From contig CAWAUR010000008.1 of NCBI GenBank assembly GCA_963785255.1, positions 305,744 through 369,743 of the forward strand: a stretch of DNA of 64,000 nucleotides, written 5' to 3'. Under the pieces are notes generated by a model, which made no database searches, was not told the DNA's origin, and worked only from the letters and a program-made list of their open reading frames with translations. This document shows, one piece after another, positions 52,446 to 60,709 of the stretch. This DNA comes from Bog-159 sp963785255. Lineage in GTDB: Bacteria; Acidobacteriota; Terriglobia; Bryobacterales; Bryobacteraceae. The first letter of the stretch is position 1. Each line of letters begins with the position of its first letter. Both the position numbers and the translations under genes were made by a program.

Positions 52446-53585
52446 TCAAGGGAACAATAAGGGAACATTCAAACCGCAGTTCCCTGAACCTTGTTCCCGC
52501 CTCTCTCCTTCCATCAGCTTCCACATCTCGCGGGCCGTACTCCCCGTCTTGGCAATGTGACTCCGGGCGAGCTTGGCGTACCGCTCCGTCATCTTGATGT
52601 TCGCGTGGCCCAGGATCTTGGCCAGTTCGTAGAGGTCGCCGCCGTTCATCATGTACCAAGAGGCAAAGGTGTGCCGAAGATCGTGAAAGCGGAAACCCTC
52701 GATACCGGCCAGACTGCCAGGATGGTTTCGAAACTCTTGTCCACCCTTTGGCGTTCGCCGCTTGGCGCCCGGTTCCGGCGGGAAAATCCGATCCTCCCCC
52801 AGGATCACCGGATACCGCTTGAATTCCACAGCCAACTCCGGGCACATCGGCACGTACCGAACCTTGCCGCGCTTCAGCTTGGCCCGAACTGCGATCAGCT
52901 CTTCCCGGAATAGCAGGTCGCTCCATCTGAGCGCGAAAATCTCTGCAATCCGCATGCCCGTGGTCAACGCCGTCAGGACGATCAAGCGCAGATGAAAAAA
53001 CGTCTGGTTGATGCCCTTGCCAGCCTTGCGGTACATCTTCTCATCGAGAACGGCCTTGAGCCTGACGATCTCCTCCACACTCAGGTACCGCTCGCGTTGG
53101 TCATCCGGCCGCTTCACCTCGACCTCATCAGCCGGATTCCGGTCTATGCCGGTTTCCTTGCTCCAGATCGTGGCGGCCTTCTCCATCATGTGGTGTATGA
53201 CGTTGAAGTGCCGAACGGCCGTGCCCGCTGACAACCCCCTCGCCTCCGAGAGACCTTGATACCAACGTTGAATGCTGGCGCCGTCAACCTCCCGGACAAA
53301 CAGGTCCCCAAGCTCGCCGCGGATTCCCTCCAGAACAGCTTTCTCGCGGTCCTGAGATTTTTTCTTACTGGCGTACTGCTCCCAGTACCGATCAATCAGC
53401 GCGGACATCCGGAAATTGACCTCCCGCTTGATATCGAGGTGGCGGTTTTCATCGCGCGCCGATAGCCGCTTGCGGAGGATCTTCCTGGCCAGCTCGTGCG
53501 AGCCATGAACGCTCAGGCTTCGGTTCCTGCCTCCTTCCCTCCAGCGAATTTTGAAAACTCCGTCTTCAACTCTGTGAATAGACAC
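52446..53585 (-). CDS. int: Tyrosine-family integrase
   Basis: The 379-residue recombinase has an N-terminal arm-binding part, a SAM-like core-binding domain (about 60-160), and the catalytic domain with Arg in TTGMRIAEIFALRW, His-x-x-Arg in FRFHDLRHTFASWYM, and His and Tyr in LGHANIKMTERYAKL. It joins the element to tRNA-Phe. Start GTG at 53585 with AAAGGAG eight bases before; that site overlaps the end of the HTH gene upstream. The gene reads towards the tRNA, the usual position for such islands. Confidence 0.92.
   Translation of the reverse strand: MSIHRVEDGVFKIRWREGGRNRSLSVHGSHELARKILRKRLSARDENRHLDIKREVNFRMSALIDRYWEQYASKKKSQDREKAVLEGIRGELGDLFVREVDGASIQRWYQGLSEARGLSAGTAVRHFNVIHHMMEKAATIWSKETGIDRNPADEVEVKRPDDQRERYLSVEEIVRLKAVLDEKMYRKAGKGINQTFFHLRLIVLTALTTGMRIAEIFALRWSDLLFREELIAVRAKLKRGKVRYVPMCPELAVEFKRYPVILGEDRIFPPEPGAKRRTPKGGQEFRNHPGSLAGIEGFRFHDLRHTFASWYMMNGGDLYELAKILGHANIKMTERYAKLARSHIAKTGSTAREMWKLMEGERREQGSGNCGLNVPLLFP
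52450..52469 (+). repeat. 20-bp direct repeat near attL (candidate arm site)
   Basis: GGGAACAATAAGGGAACATT occurs here and at 59638-59657 in the same orientation. The word itself repeats GGGAACA. This copy also encodes the last residues of the integrase (NVPLLFP on the minus strand). Confidence 0.7.
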
Positions 53586-53599
53586 TCTGCGTACTCCTT

Positions 53600-53800
53600 T
53601 CAGTCGATGGTTTTGATTGTGTGCTGTTCGATCAGGCGATCTAACGCCTGTTTGTCGAACCGCAACGCTCGCCCCACCTTGACGAAGGGAAGCTCCCGGA
53701 GCCGGGCCTTCTTGTAGACCGTGTCCACCTTCAGACCCAGGTATCCGGCAGCCTCCTCGACATTCAGGAGCCGCTTACCGACGCCACCATTAAACACCAT
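53600..53800 (-). CDS. Excisionase-like helix-turn-helix protein
   Basis: The 66-residue product has RLLNVEEAAGYLGLKVDTVY and FVKVGRALRFDKQALDRLIE, the HTH_17/MerR-like excisionase pattern. It is directly upstream of the integrase with 14 bases between stop and start and probably directs excision or represses the operon. The ATG at 53800 gives the family-like start; the frame extends to 53872. Confidence 0.78.
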   Translation of the reverse strand: MVFNGGVGKRLLNVEEAAGYLGLKVDTVYKKARLRELPFVKVGRALRFDKQALDRLIEQHTIKTID

Positions 53801-54398
53801 TGCGGATGTGACTGGCAAGCTACTTACCTTTCTCCGAAGGATCTCCGGCTCAATGCAGGGTGACGTCCACACTCTGTAGGCCGCCAGGTGTCACCGCCGT
53901 GACATTCGCAAGGTTAATGACAGGCGGACACGGACCGCGAGCCACCCGGTAACCGATGTGGGGTTGGAGCGCTAAAGAGAACAGGCCACTTCGGAGTCGG
54001 CTGGAGCATCGAGATTGACTTGCTTACTAGAATTGTCGGCCACGGGCTGTGATCCGTACGGCGCGAGAGGACGGGTGCGTGGCGGTTTATCTCAGAAATT
54101 CACCACGGAATCCCACAAAAGTTTCACATGCGCGTCGATCCAACAAAGAATCTCAGGAAGTCTCAGATTTTCACCACATTTTCTCGCCCCCAACAAGCAG
54201 CCCCCATCATCAGGCACGAAAAACTCCGGTAGTGGAACATAAAGGAAACGCAACACATTTGTCCGCCCATTGGATCTTAAGAGATGCACCATCAGTAAGT
54301 TCCAGCGGGCACAGTTTAAGCCGTTTCGTGCACATTTGTGCACGGCGTCTTTCGTGTCACAGGCCAGCCATTTTCGCACCTACAGAGTAGGGGGACTT
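53801..54398. other. Gap without recognised gene inside the island
   Basis: Several short frames exist but none is convincing. The base composition is lower in GC than the chromosome around it, in keeping with acquired DNA. Promoters for the divergent integrase and ribbon-helix-helix operons should lie here. Confidence 0.5.
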
Positions 54399-54833
54399 AT
54401 GGTACGAAAACAAAAGGCAGTCAGCCGCGGGCTGAGATATGACGCAGAGCTAGACAAGCGGATCGAGGCGGCGACGAAGAAAGGCGGATTCTCGAGCCCC
54501 AGCGCGTTCATGCGAGAGGCGATAGAACGGGAACTGGCCGGCCGTGAAAGTGGCGTCGATGCGGCTGAACAACGGATCGCTGCGAGCCTGGACCGGATGG
54601 CACGAGAAATTCGCAATCTGCGGATCGGACAGCAGGCGTTGTTCGCGTTCGTAGACGTGCTGGCCAAGACCTTCTTGACCTGCGTTCCAGAACCGCCCAG
54701 GGATGTGCACGACCAAGCCGTCGCTCTCGGCAAGCTCCGCTACGACAGGTTTCTCAAGAGCGTTGGCATGGCAATGGTGGGCGATTCCCAGGCCGCCATG
54801 GCGGAGTTGTTAGGCCGTGGTCACGAAAACTGA
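54399..54833 (+). CDS. Ribbon-helix-helix protein, mobilisation-accessory type
   Basis: The 144-residue protein starts MVRKQKAVSRGLRYDAELDK. Its N-terminal segment with SPSAFMREAIERELAGRE looks like a CopG-type DNA-binding domain, followed by a helical segment (ASLDRMAREIRNLRIGQQAL) and TFLTCVPEPP. Proteins of this shape often precede relaxase genes as relaxosome accessories, but no relaxase is present. GGGGA precedes the ATG by four bases. Confidence 0.6.
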   Translation: MVRKQKAVSRGLRYDAELDKRIEAATKKGGFSSPSAFMREAIERELAGRESGVDAAEQRIAASLDRMAREIRNLRIGQQALFAFVDVLAKTFLTCVPEPPRDVHDQAVALGKLRYDRFLKSVGMAMVGDSQAAMAELLGRGHEN

Positions 54834-55433
54834 GGGCGAGCGGGCGTATCGGCGCCTGGCCGCCCCGGACATCGCGGGAAAAAGAAGCGTTTGCTTCGTC
54901 GCACGCTGTGAGTACGCTTGATCGCGACGCGAGACGGTTGCTGGGCGAGGTAGGCGGGAGTTCAACCAGCGGTTGTTTGCGTGTATCGCCGCTCCCACCG
55001 TGAAGCCAGCCGCGCTCCCGATTACGACGCTGGCAGGAGGAGAAACACCAGTTCCGGTTCCATTGCGAATTTCAGTTTCGGGCGGCCCGCACGACCCAAT
55101 GTCGCCCGAACCCACAAAATAGGTCGCCTGGCGAAAACCATAAGCATTATAAAACATGGTACTTGTTTAACCGCGGTTTTCGCCATAATACCTGACCGGA
55201 TACTCGCTATTGCGCGCGTCGATGGACGGTACGTTTTAATACCTCGCCGACCATTCAGGAAAATAATCTCATTGACGGCCGAAAATAATCCCATTGACGG
55301 CCACGAGGCCTCACACCTATAATCAAACCCACATCTAAAATTCGTAGCCACTAAGAGCTTGCCTCCCAATCCCGCCGGGCAACCAACTCTGAGGGCTCTA
55401 GATTACGACCTTTACATGTGCGGAGAGGTTTTT
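54834..55433. other. Gap with possible gene remnant inside the island
   Basis: A GTG at 54817, within the end of the previous gene, opens 34 codons (VVTKTEGERAYRRLAAPDIA and on) closed by TGA at 54921. This overlapping arrangement recalls the start of a relaxase or other mobilisation gene that has decayed. From about 55140 to 55330 the DNA is AT-richer and contains two copies of the word AATAATC-CATTGACGGCC (55261-55304), a short local repeat. No other gene is supported. Confidence 0.35.
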
Positions 55434-57863
55434 ATGGCTTCTGCAAACCGCCGTACTTTCAGGTGTGTTTCGCCGCGAGGACTGCTTTTCGCTGTGTTCG
55501 TGGCTGTCGTGGTCCTCACGGGCCTTGAACCTGCCGCCAACGCACAGCCAAATGTTCTCACGGCCCACTACGGGAATACCCGGCAGGGGTATAACGGGCA
55601 GGAGAGCGTCCTGCTTTCGAGCACGGTGCACACCAAAATCGCGCCTGCCAGTTTTTCCCCACTGCTAGTTGACCTAGGGCCGAGCAGCCAGCTCAACGCA
55701 GTGTTTGCACAGCCGCTATGGGTGAGCAGTGTCTCGACCAGCCTCACTTATTGCACTCCCTCTTGCCCGATGCTGCTGGTGGCGACCATGGGCGGTGGCC
55801 TCTACGCCTTTAATGCCGGCGATGGTACGAGCAGTGCCGGGAAGACGGTTTGGAGCAGAACCACGAAGTCGTCGGGGGGAGCGGGTACGACTAACTATTT
55901 CTATTACGACGACTGCGGGACCGGCGGCGGCCTTGCCAGCATCGGCTACGGCACTAGCGGATTACCCTTCGCGGGCATTATAGCGACACCGGTGATCGAC
56001 ACCAGCGGCACCGTGCCGGTCGCGTACGTGACCAGCTTGTGTCAAACGGACGGCACGCAGGGCGATCAAAAGTGGTTTATTCACAAGATCGACCTTACCA
56101 CCGGTCACGATGTCGTGACCAGCAAGCGGATAAGTGGCAACGTACCCGGTTCGCTTGGCGCTGACGGTGTAACGACCGGCGGAACGTGCCCTGCGGGCCA
56201 GTCGTGCATACCGTTCACGGATTGGGAGGTGCTTCAGCGTCCCGGCTTGCTCGAGGTCAGCGTTACCGGCGTAACACATCCTCTCATCTATGTTGCATTC
56301 GGCTGGGGTACTGTGCAGGAGAACGGCCAACCGTACCACGGCTGGATTCTTGGTTACGACGACTCGCTTAACCAAAAGTTTATCTTCGCGACCACAACCA
56401 AGGGCACTTCGGACGGCTCTGGCACCAATACGGATAAACCATCATGCAGCCCGACGTGTTCCTGCGGGGCTACCAGCTGCAGTCCCAGTGTGGGCAGCGG
56501 CGGCACAACTTGCATAGTCACTGGCTACAACACTGCGGCAAACTGGTGTGGGCACGCCGCCGGCGTCTGGATGGGCGGCAACGGCGGCGCCGCGCACACA
56601 GATTCGAACGGAGTTTCGCATGCCTTCTTTGGCTCCGGCAACGGCTCTTTCCAGCAGTACGCGTCGGACGGCGCCACACTGCTTACCCCCATACAGAATT
56701 GGAGCCAGAGCGTCATGGATTTCACGCTCTCGACGAGCGGGTACGATACAGCGCCGTCCCAGTATTTCACGCCGAACGGCGGGGTACCGGTACACGAATC
56801 ATACGGGTCCGGCGACAAGTCTTTCCTGGGCATGAATCAGAATGATTTTGACACGGCCCTCAGCGGCATCCTGCTTCTCCAGGATCCTTTGGGCACGTGG
56901 CGGGCGGTCACGATAGACAAAGCCGGCTACGGGTACCTTATGACGGTCGGCAACCTGTGCGGGGACTCCAGTTCTAACTGCTACCCCGCAGTCTCCCAGG
57001 CGAGCGGAGGCAAGGCGGGCTCCCGAAGCGGTGACCCCGGCAACGTGTTTCCTTTCGCGGCGAACCTCACCCAGTGCGCAAACCAGCAGACCGATGATAC
57101 CTGTGATCGGATCGCGAGCCTGGCGTTCTATAAGGACGGCTCTCCCAAGAAACTCTACGTCTGGGCCCAGAATGAGCAACTGACTGCGCTCCAGGTTTCC
57201 GATGGAAGCACGGCGGTATCGCCACCCTCGGGAACACCGCAGATTACGTGGACGTCCGGATCGACGACGGTCACGACCAGCGGAACATGCACTGCTGGCA
57301 CGAATTGCCTCACGGAATCGGTCATACCGGGGGATACTTTGATCGCCTGCGGCTGTACCGGAACGGGCTGCCCGACGGTTGTTACGGTCGATTCAGCCAC
57401 CTCGATTACTATCAGTTCGGCGTTCCCTACCTCATGCACTGTCCCTACCTCATTCCAGTACTCCGGCTACTTCCTATCGCCCATCCGTGACGTATGGCCG
57501 GTGGGAACCAAGGTACTGAAGCCGGGCGGCCTGCTCACTGCTACATCCAATAGTGGGAGCGACGGGCTGGTTTGGGGGTTGGTTACGCTCACGATAGGCA
57601 GCCCTCCGGTTGATGAAGGAACGCTACTGGCCTACGATGCCGAAAGCTTACAGCTTAAATGGTGCAGCAATACCGCCAGCGTTTGCGACAATAGCAGCAG
57701 CTTCGCGCTCAACGCCAGCAGCGGCAAGACCATACTCTCCGAACCCACAGTAGTGAATGGGTATGTTTATGTGCCGACATGGGGCATCAACATGACCGGG
57801 GGGCCATCTGGCAGTTGTACCAGCACGCAGTGCTCAGGGCTGATAGTTTACTCCGGTCACTAA
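55434..57863 (+). CDS. Large secreted PQQ-like propeller protein
   Basis: The 809-residue protein has a signal peptide (LLFAVFVAVVVLTGLEPAANA) after a basic N-region. The body has propeller-like strands of the PQQ type: LVATMGGGLYAFNAGDGTSS, GWILGYDDSLNQKFIF, LLAYDAESLQLKWCSN and SEPTVVNGYVYVPTWG. Many cysteines (over 25) suggest disulfides and secretion. ATG at 55434 with GGAGAGG nine bases before. It is cargo of the island; a binding or redox function cannot be told. No PQQ-binding triad was verified. Confidence 0.72.
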   Translation: MASANRRTFRCVSPRGLLFAVFVAVVVLTGLEPAANAQPNVLTAHYGNTRQGYNGQESVLLSSTVHTKIAPASFSPLLVDLGPSSQLNAVFAQPLWVSSVSTSLTYCTPSCPMLLVATMGGGLYAFNAGDGTSSAGKTVWSRTTKSSGGAGTTNYFYYDDCGTGGGLASIGYGTSGLPFAGIIATPVIDTSGTVPVAYVTSLCQTDGTQGDQKWFIHKIDLTTGHDVVTSKRISGNVPGSLGADGVTTGGTCPAGQSCIPFTDWEVLQRPGLLEVSVTGVTHPLIYVAFGWGTVQENGQPYHGWILGYDDSLNQKFIFATTTKGTSDGSGTNTDKPSCSPTCSCGATSCSPSVGSGGTTCIVTGYNTAANWCGHAAGVWMGGNGGAAHTDSNGVSHAFFGSGNGSFQQYASDGATLLTPIQNWSQSVMDFTLSTSGYDTAPSQYFTPNGGVPVHESYGSGDKSFLGMNQNDFDTALSGILLLQDPLGTWRAVTIDKAGYGYLMTVGNLCGDSSSNCYPAVSQASGGKAGSRSGDPGNVFPFAANLTQCANQQTDDTCDRIASLAFYKDGSPKKLYVWAQNEQLTALQVSDGSTAVSPPSGTPQITWTSGSTTVTTSGTCTAGTNCLTESVIPGDTLIACGCTGTGCPTVVTVDSATSITISSAFPTSCTVPTSFQYSGYFLSPIRDVWPVGTKVLKPGGLLTATSNSGSDGLVWGLVTLTIGSPPVDEGTLLAYDAESLQLKWCSNTASVCDNSSSFALNASSGKTILSEPTVVNGYVYVPTWGINMTGGPSGSCTSTQCSGLIVYSGH

Positions 57864-57892
57864 GCCGTGAACATTCGATGGAAGAATTCATT

Positions 57893-59227
57893 ATGAATCA
57901 TAGAAAAGCAATGTTTTTCCCTACAGGTCCCTTGCTCATTTTATGCGCAACGTTCGCCAGCACGATTTTCGCTGCAAGCCCTCCAACTTTTCGAGTTGTC
58001 TATAATATGACAGGGGGGTACGATCAGCCCGGTGGCGTGATCGAGGGATCTCCGGGCGTATTCTACTCCATTGCGGGGTCGGGGCCCAGCATAGCCTTTT
58101 CCTTGACTTCGCAGGGAAGTCAGACGATCCTAGGGACCTTTCCGAACCCATCCAGCTTTCAGTCGCTCCTCGCGAGCGGGCCGAACGGCCGGTTCTACTC
58201 CACCATATATTGGGGCCCTGGCAACTACACCAGTAACATGCTCTCGGTGTCCTCCACCGCCAACAGTACTCAGATCTACTCCCCGGCCCTGAACATTGTT
58301 CCCGCGCTGACCCAAAACCTGCCGGACGGCAGGCTGCTCGGCTTGGGACCCGATGGCTCGTACAATTGGCACGTAGTCACATCCGACCTGCGCGGTACTG
58401 TCACATCAGTCGCTCAATTTCCATCAACCGACCGTTTGGAGAATGTAATTTACGCAAGCGATGGCAATTACTACGGTGTCGTAGAGGCGCTGAATGCTTC
58501 AACTGGGTACGTATTTCGCGCTACGTCCTCGGGTTCCTTGACGACTTTGTACAACTTCCCGACGGGTACCTTCACAGCATATCTTCCCACGCCCTTGCTT
58601 CAGGCCGACGATGGCAATCTGTACGGCGCCGCTACCAGTGGCGGCGCTAACGGTACAGGCATGATCTACAGGGTCACCTTAAATGGGCAGTTTACGCTGC
58701 TGCATTCCTTCGAGAAAGGGACCCTTCCCCATGGTCCGATTTCGTTGATCGAGGCCAGCGACGGCAACCTCTACGGCGTCGCGCAGAACGACAAACTCGA
58801 AGGACAGATCTTTCGTATGAGCAAATCCGGCGGCTATGTCGTGATTTACCAGATGAGCGGGCCGGATGGTAATCCTCCGTGCTGGCTGGTGCAGGGTAGC
58901 GACGGAATCATCTACGGGATTGCGCATGCCGGTGGCAGCACGGGCGAAGGCGCGGTTTTCGCACTGGATGCCGGATTGCAAAAGCCGAAACCGACGGCGC
59001 AACACTTCCAGCCGAAATCGGGCGCGGTGGGAACTGAAGTGCGAATCTGGGGTTACAACCTGCTTTCGGCATCGGTAGCGTTCAACGGGGCAGCGGCAAC
59101 GACGGTATCCAACAGCGGATCGAACTATATCATTGCAACGGTGCCGGCGGGCGCCACCAGCGGACCAATTACAGTAACCACGCCCGGCGGGAGCGCGACG
59201 CCGCGTGTGAGTTTCACGGTGCAGTAG
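57893..59227 (+). CDS. Secreted Gloeo/Verruco-repeat protein with C-terminal IPT/TIG domain
   Basis: The 444-residue protein has a signal peptide (GPLLILCATFASTIFAA). The middle carries several repeats of the Gloeo_Verruco type: DDGNLYGAATSGGANGTGMI, SDGNLYGVAQND and SDGIIYGIAHAGGSTGEGAV, building a propeller. The last 85 residues are an IPT/TIG domain (FQPKSGAVGTEVRIWGYNLL, ending TPGGSATPRVSFTV). ATG at 57893 follows GGAAGAATT; an earlier ATG at 57878 is possible. It lies 30 bases after the previous secreted protein, so both form the island's cargo operon. Confidence 0.82.
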   Translation: MNHRKAMFFPTGPLLILCATFASTIFAASPPTFRVVYNMTGGYDQPGGVIEGSPGVFYSIAGSGPSIAFSLTSQGSQTILGTFPNPSSFQSLLASGPNGRFYSTIYWGPGNYTSNMLSVSSTANSTQIYSPALNIVPALTQNLPDGRLLGLGPDGSYNWHVVTSDLRGTVTSVAQFPSTDRLENVIYASDGNYYGVVEALNASTGYVFRATSSGSLTTLYNFPTGTFTAYLPTPLLQADDGNLYGAATSGGANGTGMIYRVTLNGQFTLLHSFEKGTLPHGPISLIEASDGNLYGVAQNDKLEGQIFRMSKSGGYVVIYQMSGPDGNPPCWLVQGSDGIIYGIAHAGGSTGEGAVFALDAGLQKPKPTAQHFQPKSGAVGTEVRIWGYNLLSASVAFNGAAATTVSNSGSNYIIATVPAGATSGPITVTTPGGSATPRVSFTVQ

Positions 59228-59255
59228 CAACGTGCCTATCGGAAAGGAGGAGAGC

Positions 59256-59333
59256 ATGAACTGGACGACGCCTGACTTCGAAGAGATTTCAATTAATTGC
59301 GAAATCAACTCCTACGCGCCAGCCGAAATCTAA
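59256..59333 (+). CDS. Very small peptide gene, PqqA-like in size and tail
   Basis: AAAGGAGGAG, a near-perfect ribosome binding site, ends five bases before an ATG at 59256. The frame reads MNWTTPDFEEISINCEINSY and then APAEI before TAA at 59331-59333, 25 residues. The start and the E-x3-Cys-E-x2-x-Y spacing closely resemble PqqA (typically ending in ExTxYxxAE), in which Glu and Tyr are joined to make pyrroloquinoline quinone. It follows two secreted propeller genes, the first PQQ-like. No pqqB-E genes are in the window. The strong ribosome binding site is seen directly; the PqqA identity is inference. Confidence 0.6.
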   Translation: MNWTTPDFEEISINCEINSYAPAEI

Positions 59334-59637
59334 ACTCTGTTGAGTGAGCGTGTTTCGGTGACGCGGTGCAGCACACCGCCACGACTGCTGTCCGGTTGCG
59401 CCGAGAAACTCGGCACGGCAAAAGGCCCCCGGTAAAATGTGGCCGAGGCAACGGGCGGCGGATTGCATGCTCTCTTCCGCCCGTTCGCCGTTGGCGGCTC
59501 CGCGAATTCTCCCACCCGTTGCGCTTGGCGTACTCCTGTATTTCGCGAGGATGAATCGCGGTTTTCTGCTGGGCGGTCCTGACGAGGGCGTAGTGGCCGC
59601 CGTCACCAAAGCCTCTCTGTATGCAGCCGAAGTTCGC

Positions 59638-59657
59638 GGGAACAATAAGGGAACATT
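59638..59657 (+). repeat. 20-bp direct repeat near attR (candidate arm site)
   Basis: GGGAACAATAAGGGAACATT matches 52450-52469 exactly. It lies 112 bases inside attR; its partner lies 48 bases inside attL. Such placing fits integrase arm-binding sites on both sides of the element. Confidence 0.7.
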
Positions 59658-59769
59658 GCCAGGGCGAAAACGGCCTAATTGATCCCGAACCATCCTAAAT
59701 GCCGCGCAATGTAATCTATTTGGTGCCATGAACTTCCATTGATTCCGAACCACGTAGCATTGTCGGTAA

Positions 59770-59820
59770 GCAGCCCTGAAAAGGCTGGCGTCGGCGGTTC
59801 GATTCCGTCCCTGGCCACCA
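59770..59820 (+). repeat. attR: duplicated 3' part of tRNA-Phe
   Basis: The 51 bases equal 52351-52401 from the anticodon stem to CCA. The D arm and acceptor 5' strand are missing, so this is not a functional tRNA. Confidence 0.92.
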
Positions 59821-60166
59821 TAAAATCAATAAGTTGGCTCTACGCCAAAAATGGGGGCACTTTGGCCCCGACCCCTCACACACCACATAATAGCTTGACC
59901 CTCAGACGTTACAGATCTTCCAACAACCAGTTTCATTCCAAACTTGGTCTTCTGAGATTCGCATCTCGGACGGAACTGGACGTCAGGACGGTTTGAACTG
60001 CTCTCGATTCCGCCTCATTTCGTGCAAGCCGACGGCACTTCGACCTGTTATTCACCTGTATTAGCAGGGCTGCCCCCGCAGAGGGAGCCGTCTTGGGTCG
60101 TCAAATATCGTGGATCATCACCGGTTGGTTAACAGGAAGGCATGACAAACAGATCTTAGACTCTCT
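59821..60166. other. Gap between island and IS21 region
   Basis: No gene or repeat copy is supported here. This is the chromosomal flank that originally followed tRNA-Phe, now limited on the right by the outer IS21 element. Confidence 0.5.
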
Positions 60167-60603
60167 TGTGATCGGCGACAATTAGATCTCGGGGTCGACG
60201 ACAATTAAAACTCCCGCTCGACGACAACTAGTGTGACCATCGAGAATCGCGCCTTTGCGCGGCCAAGAATGGTCACAGATCAGCAGGTGAGGAGGCTGAG
60301 AAAGTTGTCGAATACGGAAAAGAATCAAGAGATTGCGGCGGCGAAGGCGGGGATGGACCCGACCACGGCGCGGCGATATCGGGTCCTGGAACGGTTGCCG
60401 AGTGAACTGAAAAAGGAACGCGGGTGGCGGACCCGCGAAGACCCGTTTGGCGAAGTCTGGGACGCCGTGCAACAACAGGTGCAAGAGAGTCCCGGACTGG
60501 AGGCCAAGACGCTGTTTGAGTGGCTGCAGCGGGAATACCCAGGGCGGTTTAGCGACGGCCAGATCCGGACGCTGCAACGGCGGATCAAGCTGTGGCGGGT
60601 AAC
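60167..60603. mobile_element. Outer IS21-family element, left fragment
   Basis: The element begins TGTGATCGG at 60167. Three spaced repeats of CGACGACAATTA type (60171-60186, 60194-60207, 60217-60230, period about 23) form the multiple transposase-binding sites of an IS21 end. Its istA starts at 60269 and is cut at 60603 by the inner element. The rest of this element should continue beyond 64000. Confidence 0.8.
60269..60603 (+). pseudogene. istA: istA of the outer IS21 element, N-terminal part, interrupted
   Basis: About 112 codons begin MVTDQQVRRLRKLSNTEKNQ and continue AAAKAGMDPTTARRYRVLER, an IstA N-terminal helix-turn-helix domain, then LFEWLQREYPGRF and QIRTLQRRIKLWR. The catalytic DDE domain is missing because the inner element begins at 60604. 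The frame stays open into the inner element, so on paper a single frame from 60233 to 61960 exists; this is a junction product. Confidence 0.85.
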
Positions 60604-60675
60604 TGTCACCGCCGGTGCAATAATCCCCAAAGTGCCGGTTGAAAATTCCCCAGCCCCCGCGAGGTGGTGTTATAC
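60604..60675. repeat. Left terminal repeat of the inner IS21 element
   Basis: Two copies of a 20-base word lie here: CGCCGGTGCAATAATCCCCA (60610-60629, degenerate) and TGCCGGTTGAAAATTCCCCA (60633-60652), then GCCCCCG and GGTGGTGTTATAC. The right end mirrors this order. Confidence 0.85.
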
Positions 60676-60709
60676 CCGCATTGACTCCATCCGGAGGAGG
60701 TGCGGTGAG

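Larger units (their letters stand above)
59228..59769. other. Right end of the island, no gene supported
   Basis: Frames on both strands are short or lack family features. The stretch contains the second 20-base repeat at 59638 and leads into attR. A small reading of GKEESMNWTTPDFEEISI type starts at ATG 59256 after AAAGGAGGAG and ends at TAA 59330 (24 codons, ending NSYAPAEI); it resembles PqqA-like or other small peptide precursors by size and by the EEISINCEINSYAPAEI tail. Confidence 0.4.
52351..59820. mobile_element. Integrative element in tRNA-Phe, about 7.4 kb
   Basis: A 51-base direct repeat (52351-52401 and 59770-59820) bounds the element. The left copy is the 3' part of tRNA-Phe and remains functional. 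Inside, from the left: a tyrosine integrase, a small HTH protein, a ribbon-helix-helix protein, and two large secreted proteins. A 20-base repeat close to each end may hold integrase arm sites. No relaxase, replication or structural phage gene remains, so it is a small or decayed island that would need help to move between cells. Confidence 0.88.

Noticed and set aside
54810..55157. Minus-strand frame of 115 codons in the island
   Set aside because: It overlaps the ribbon-helix-helix gene end and lacks ribosome binding site and family features.
59638..59657. Remnant of a second integrase gene
   Set aside because: Only 20 bases match the integrase 3' end and the upstream frame does not resemble an integrase; arm-site repeats fit better, though this is not proven.
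59770..59820. Second tRNA-Phe gene
   Set aside because: Only the 3' part is present; the acceptor 5' strand and D arm are missing, as expected of attR.
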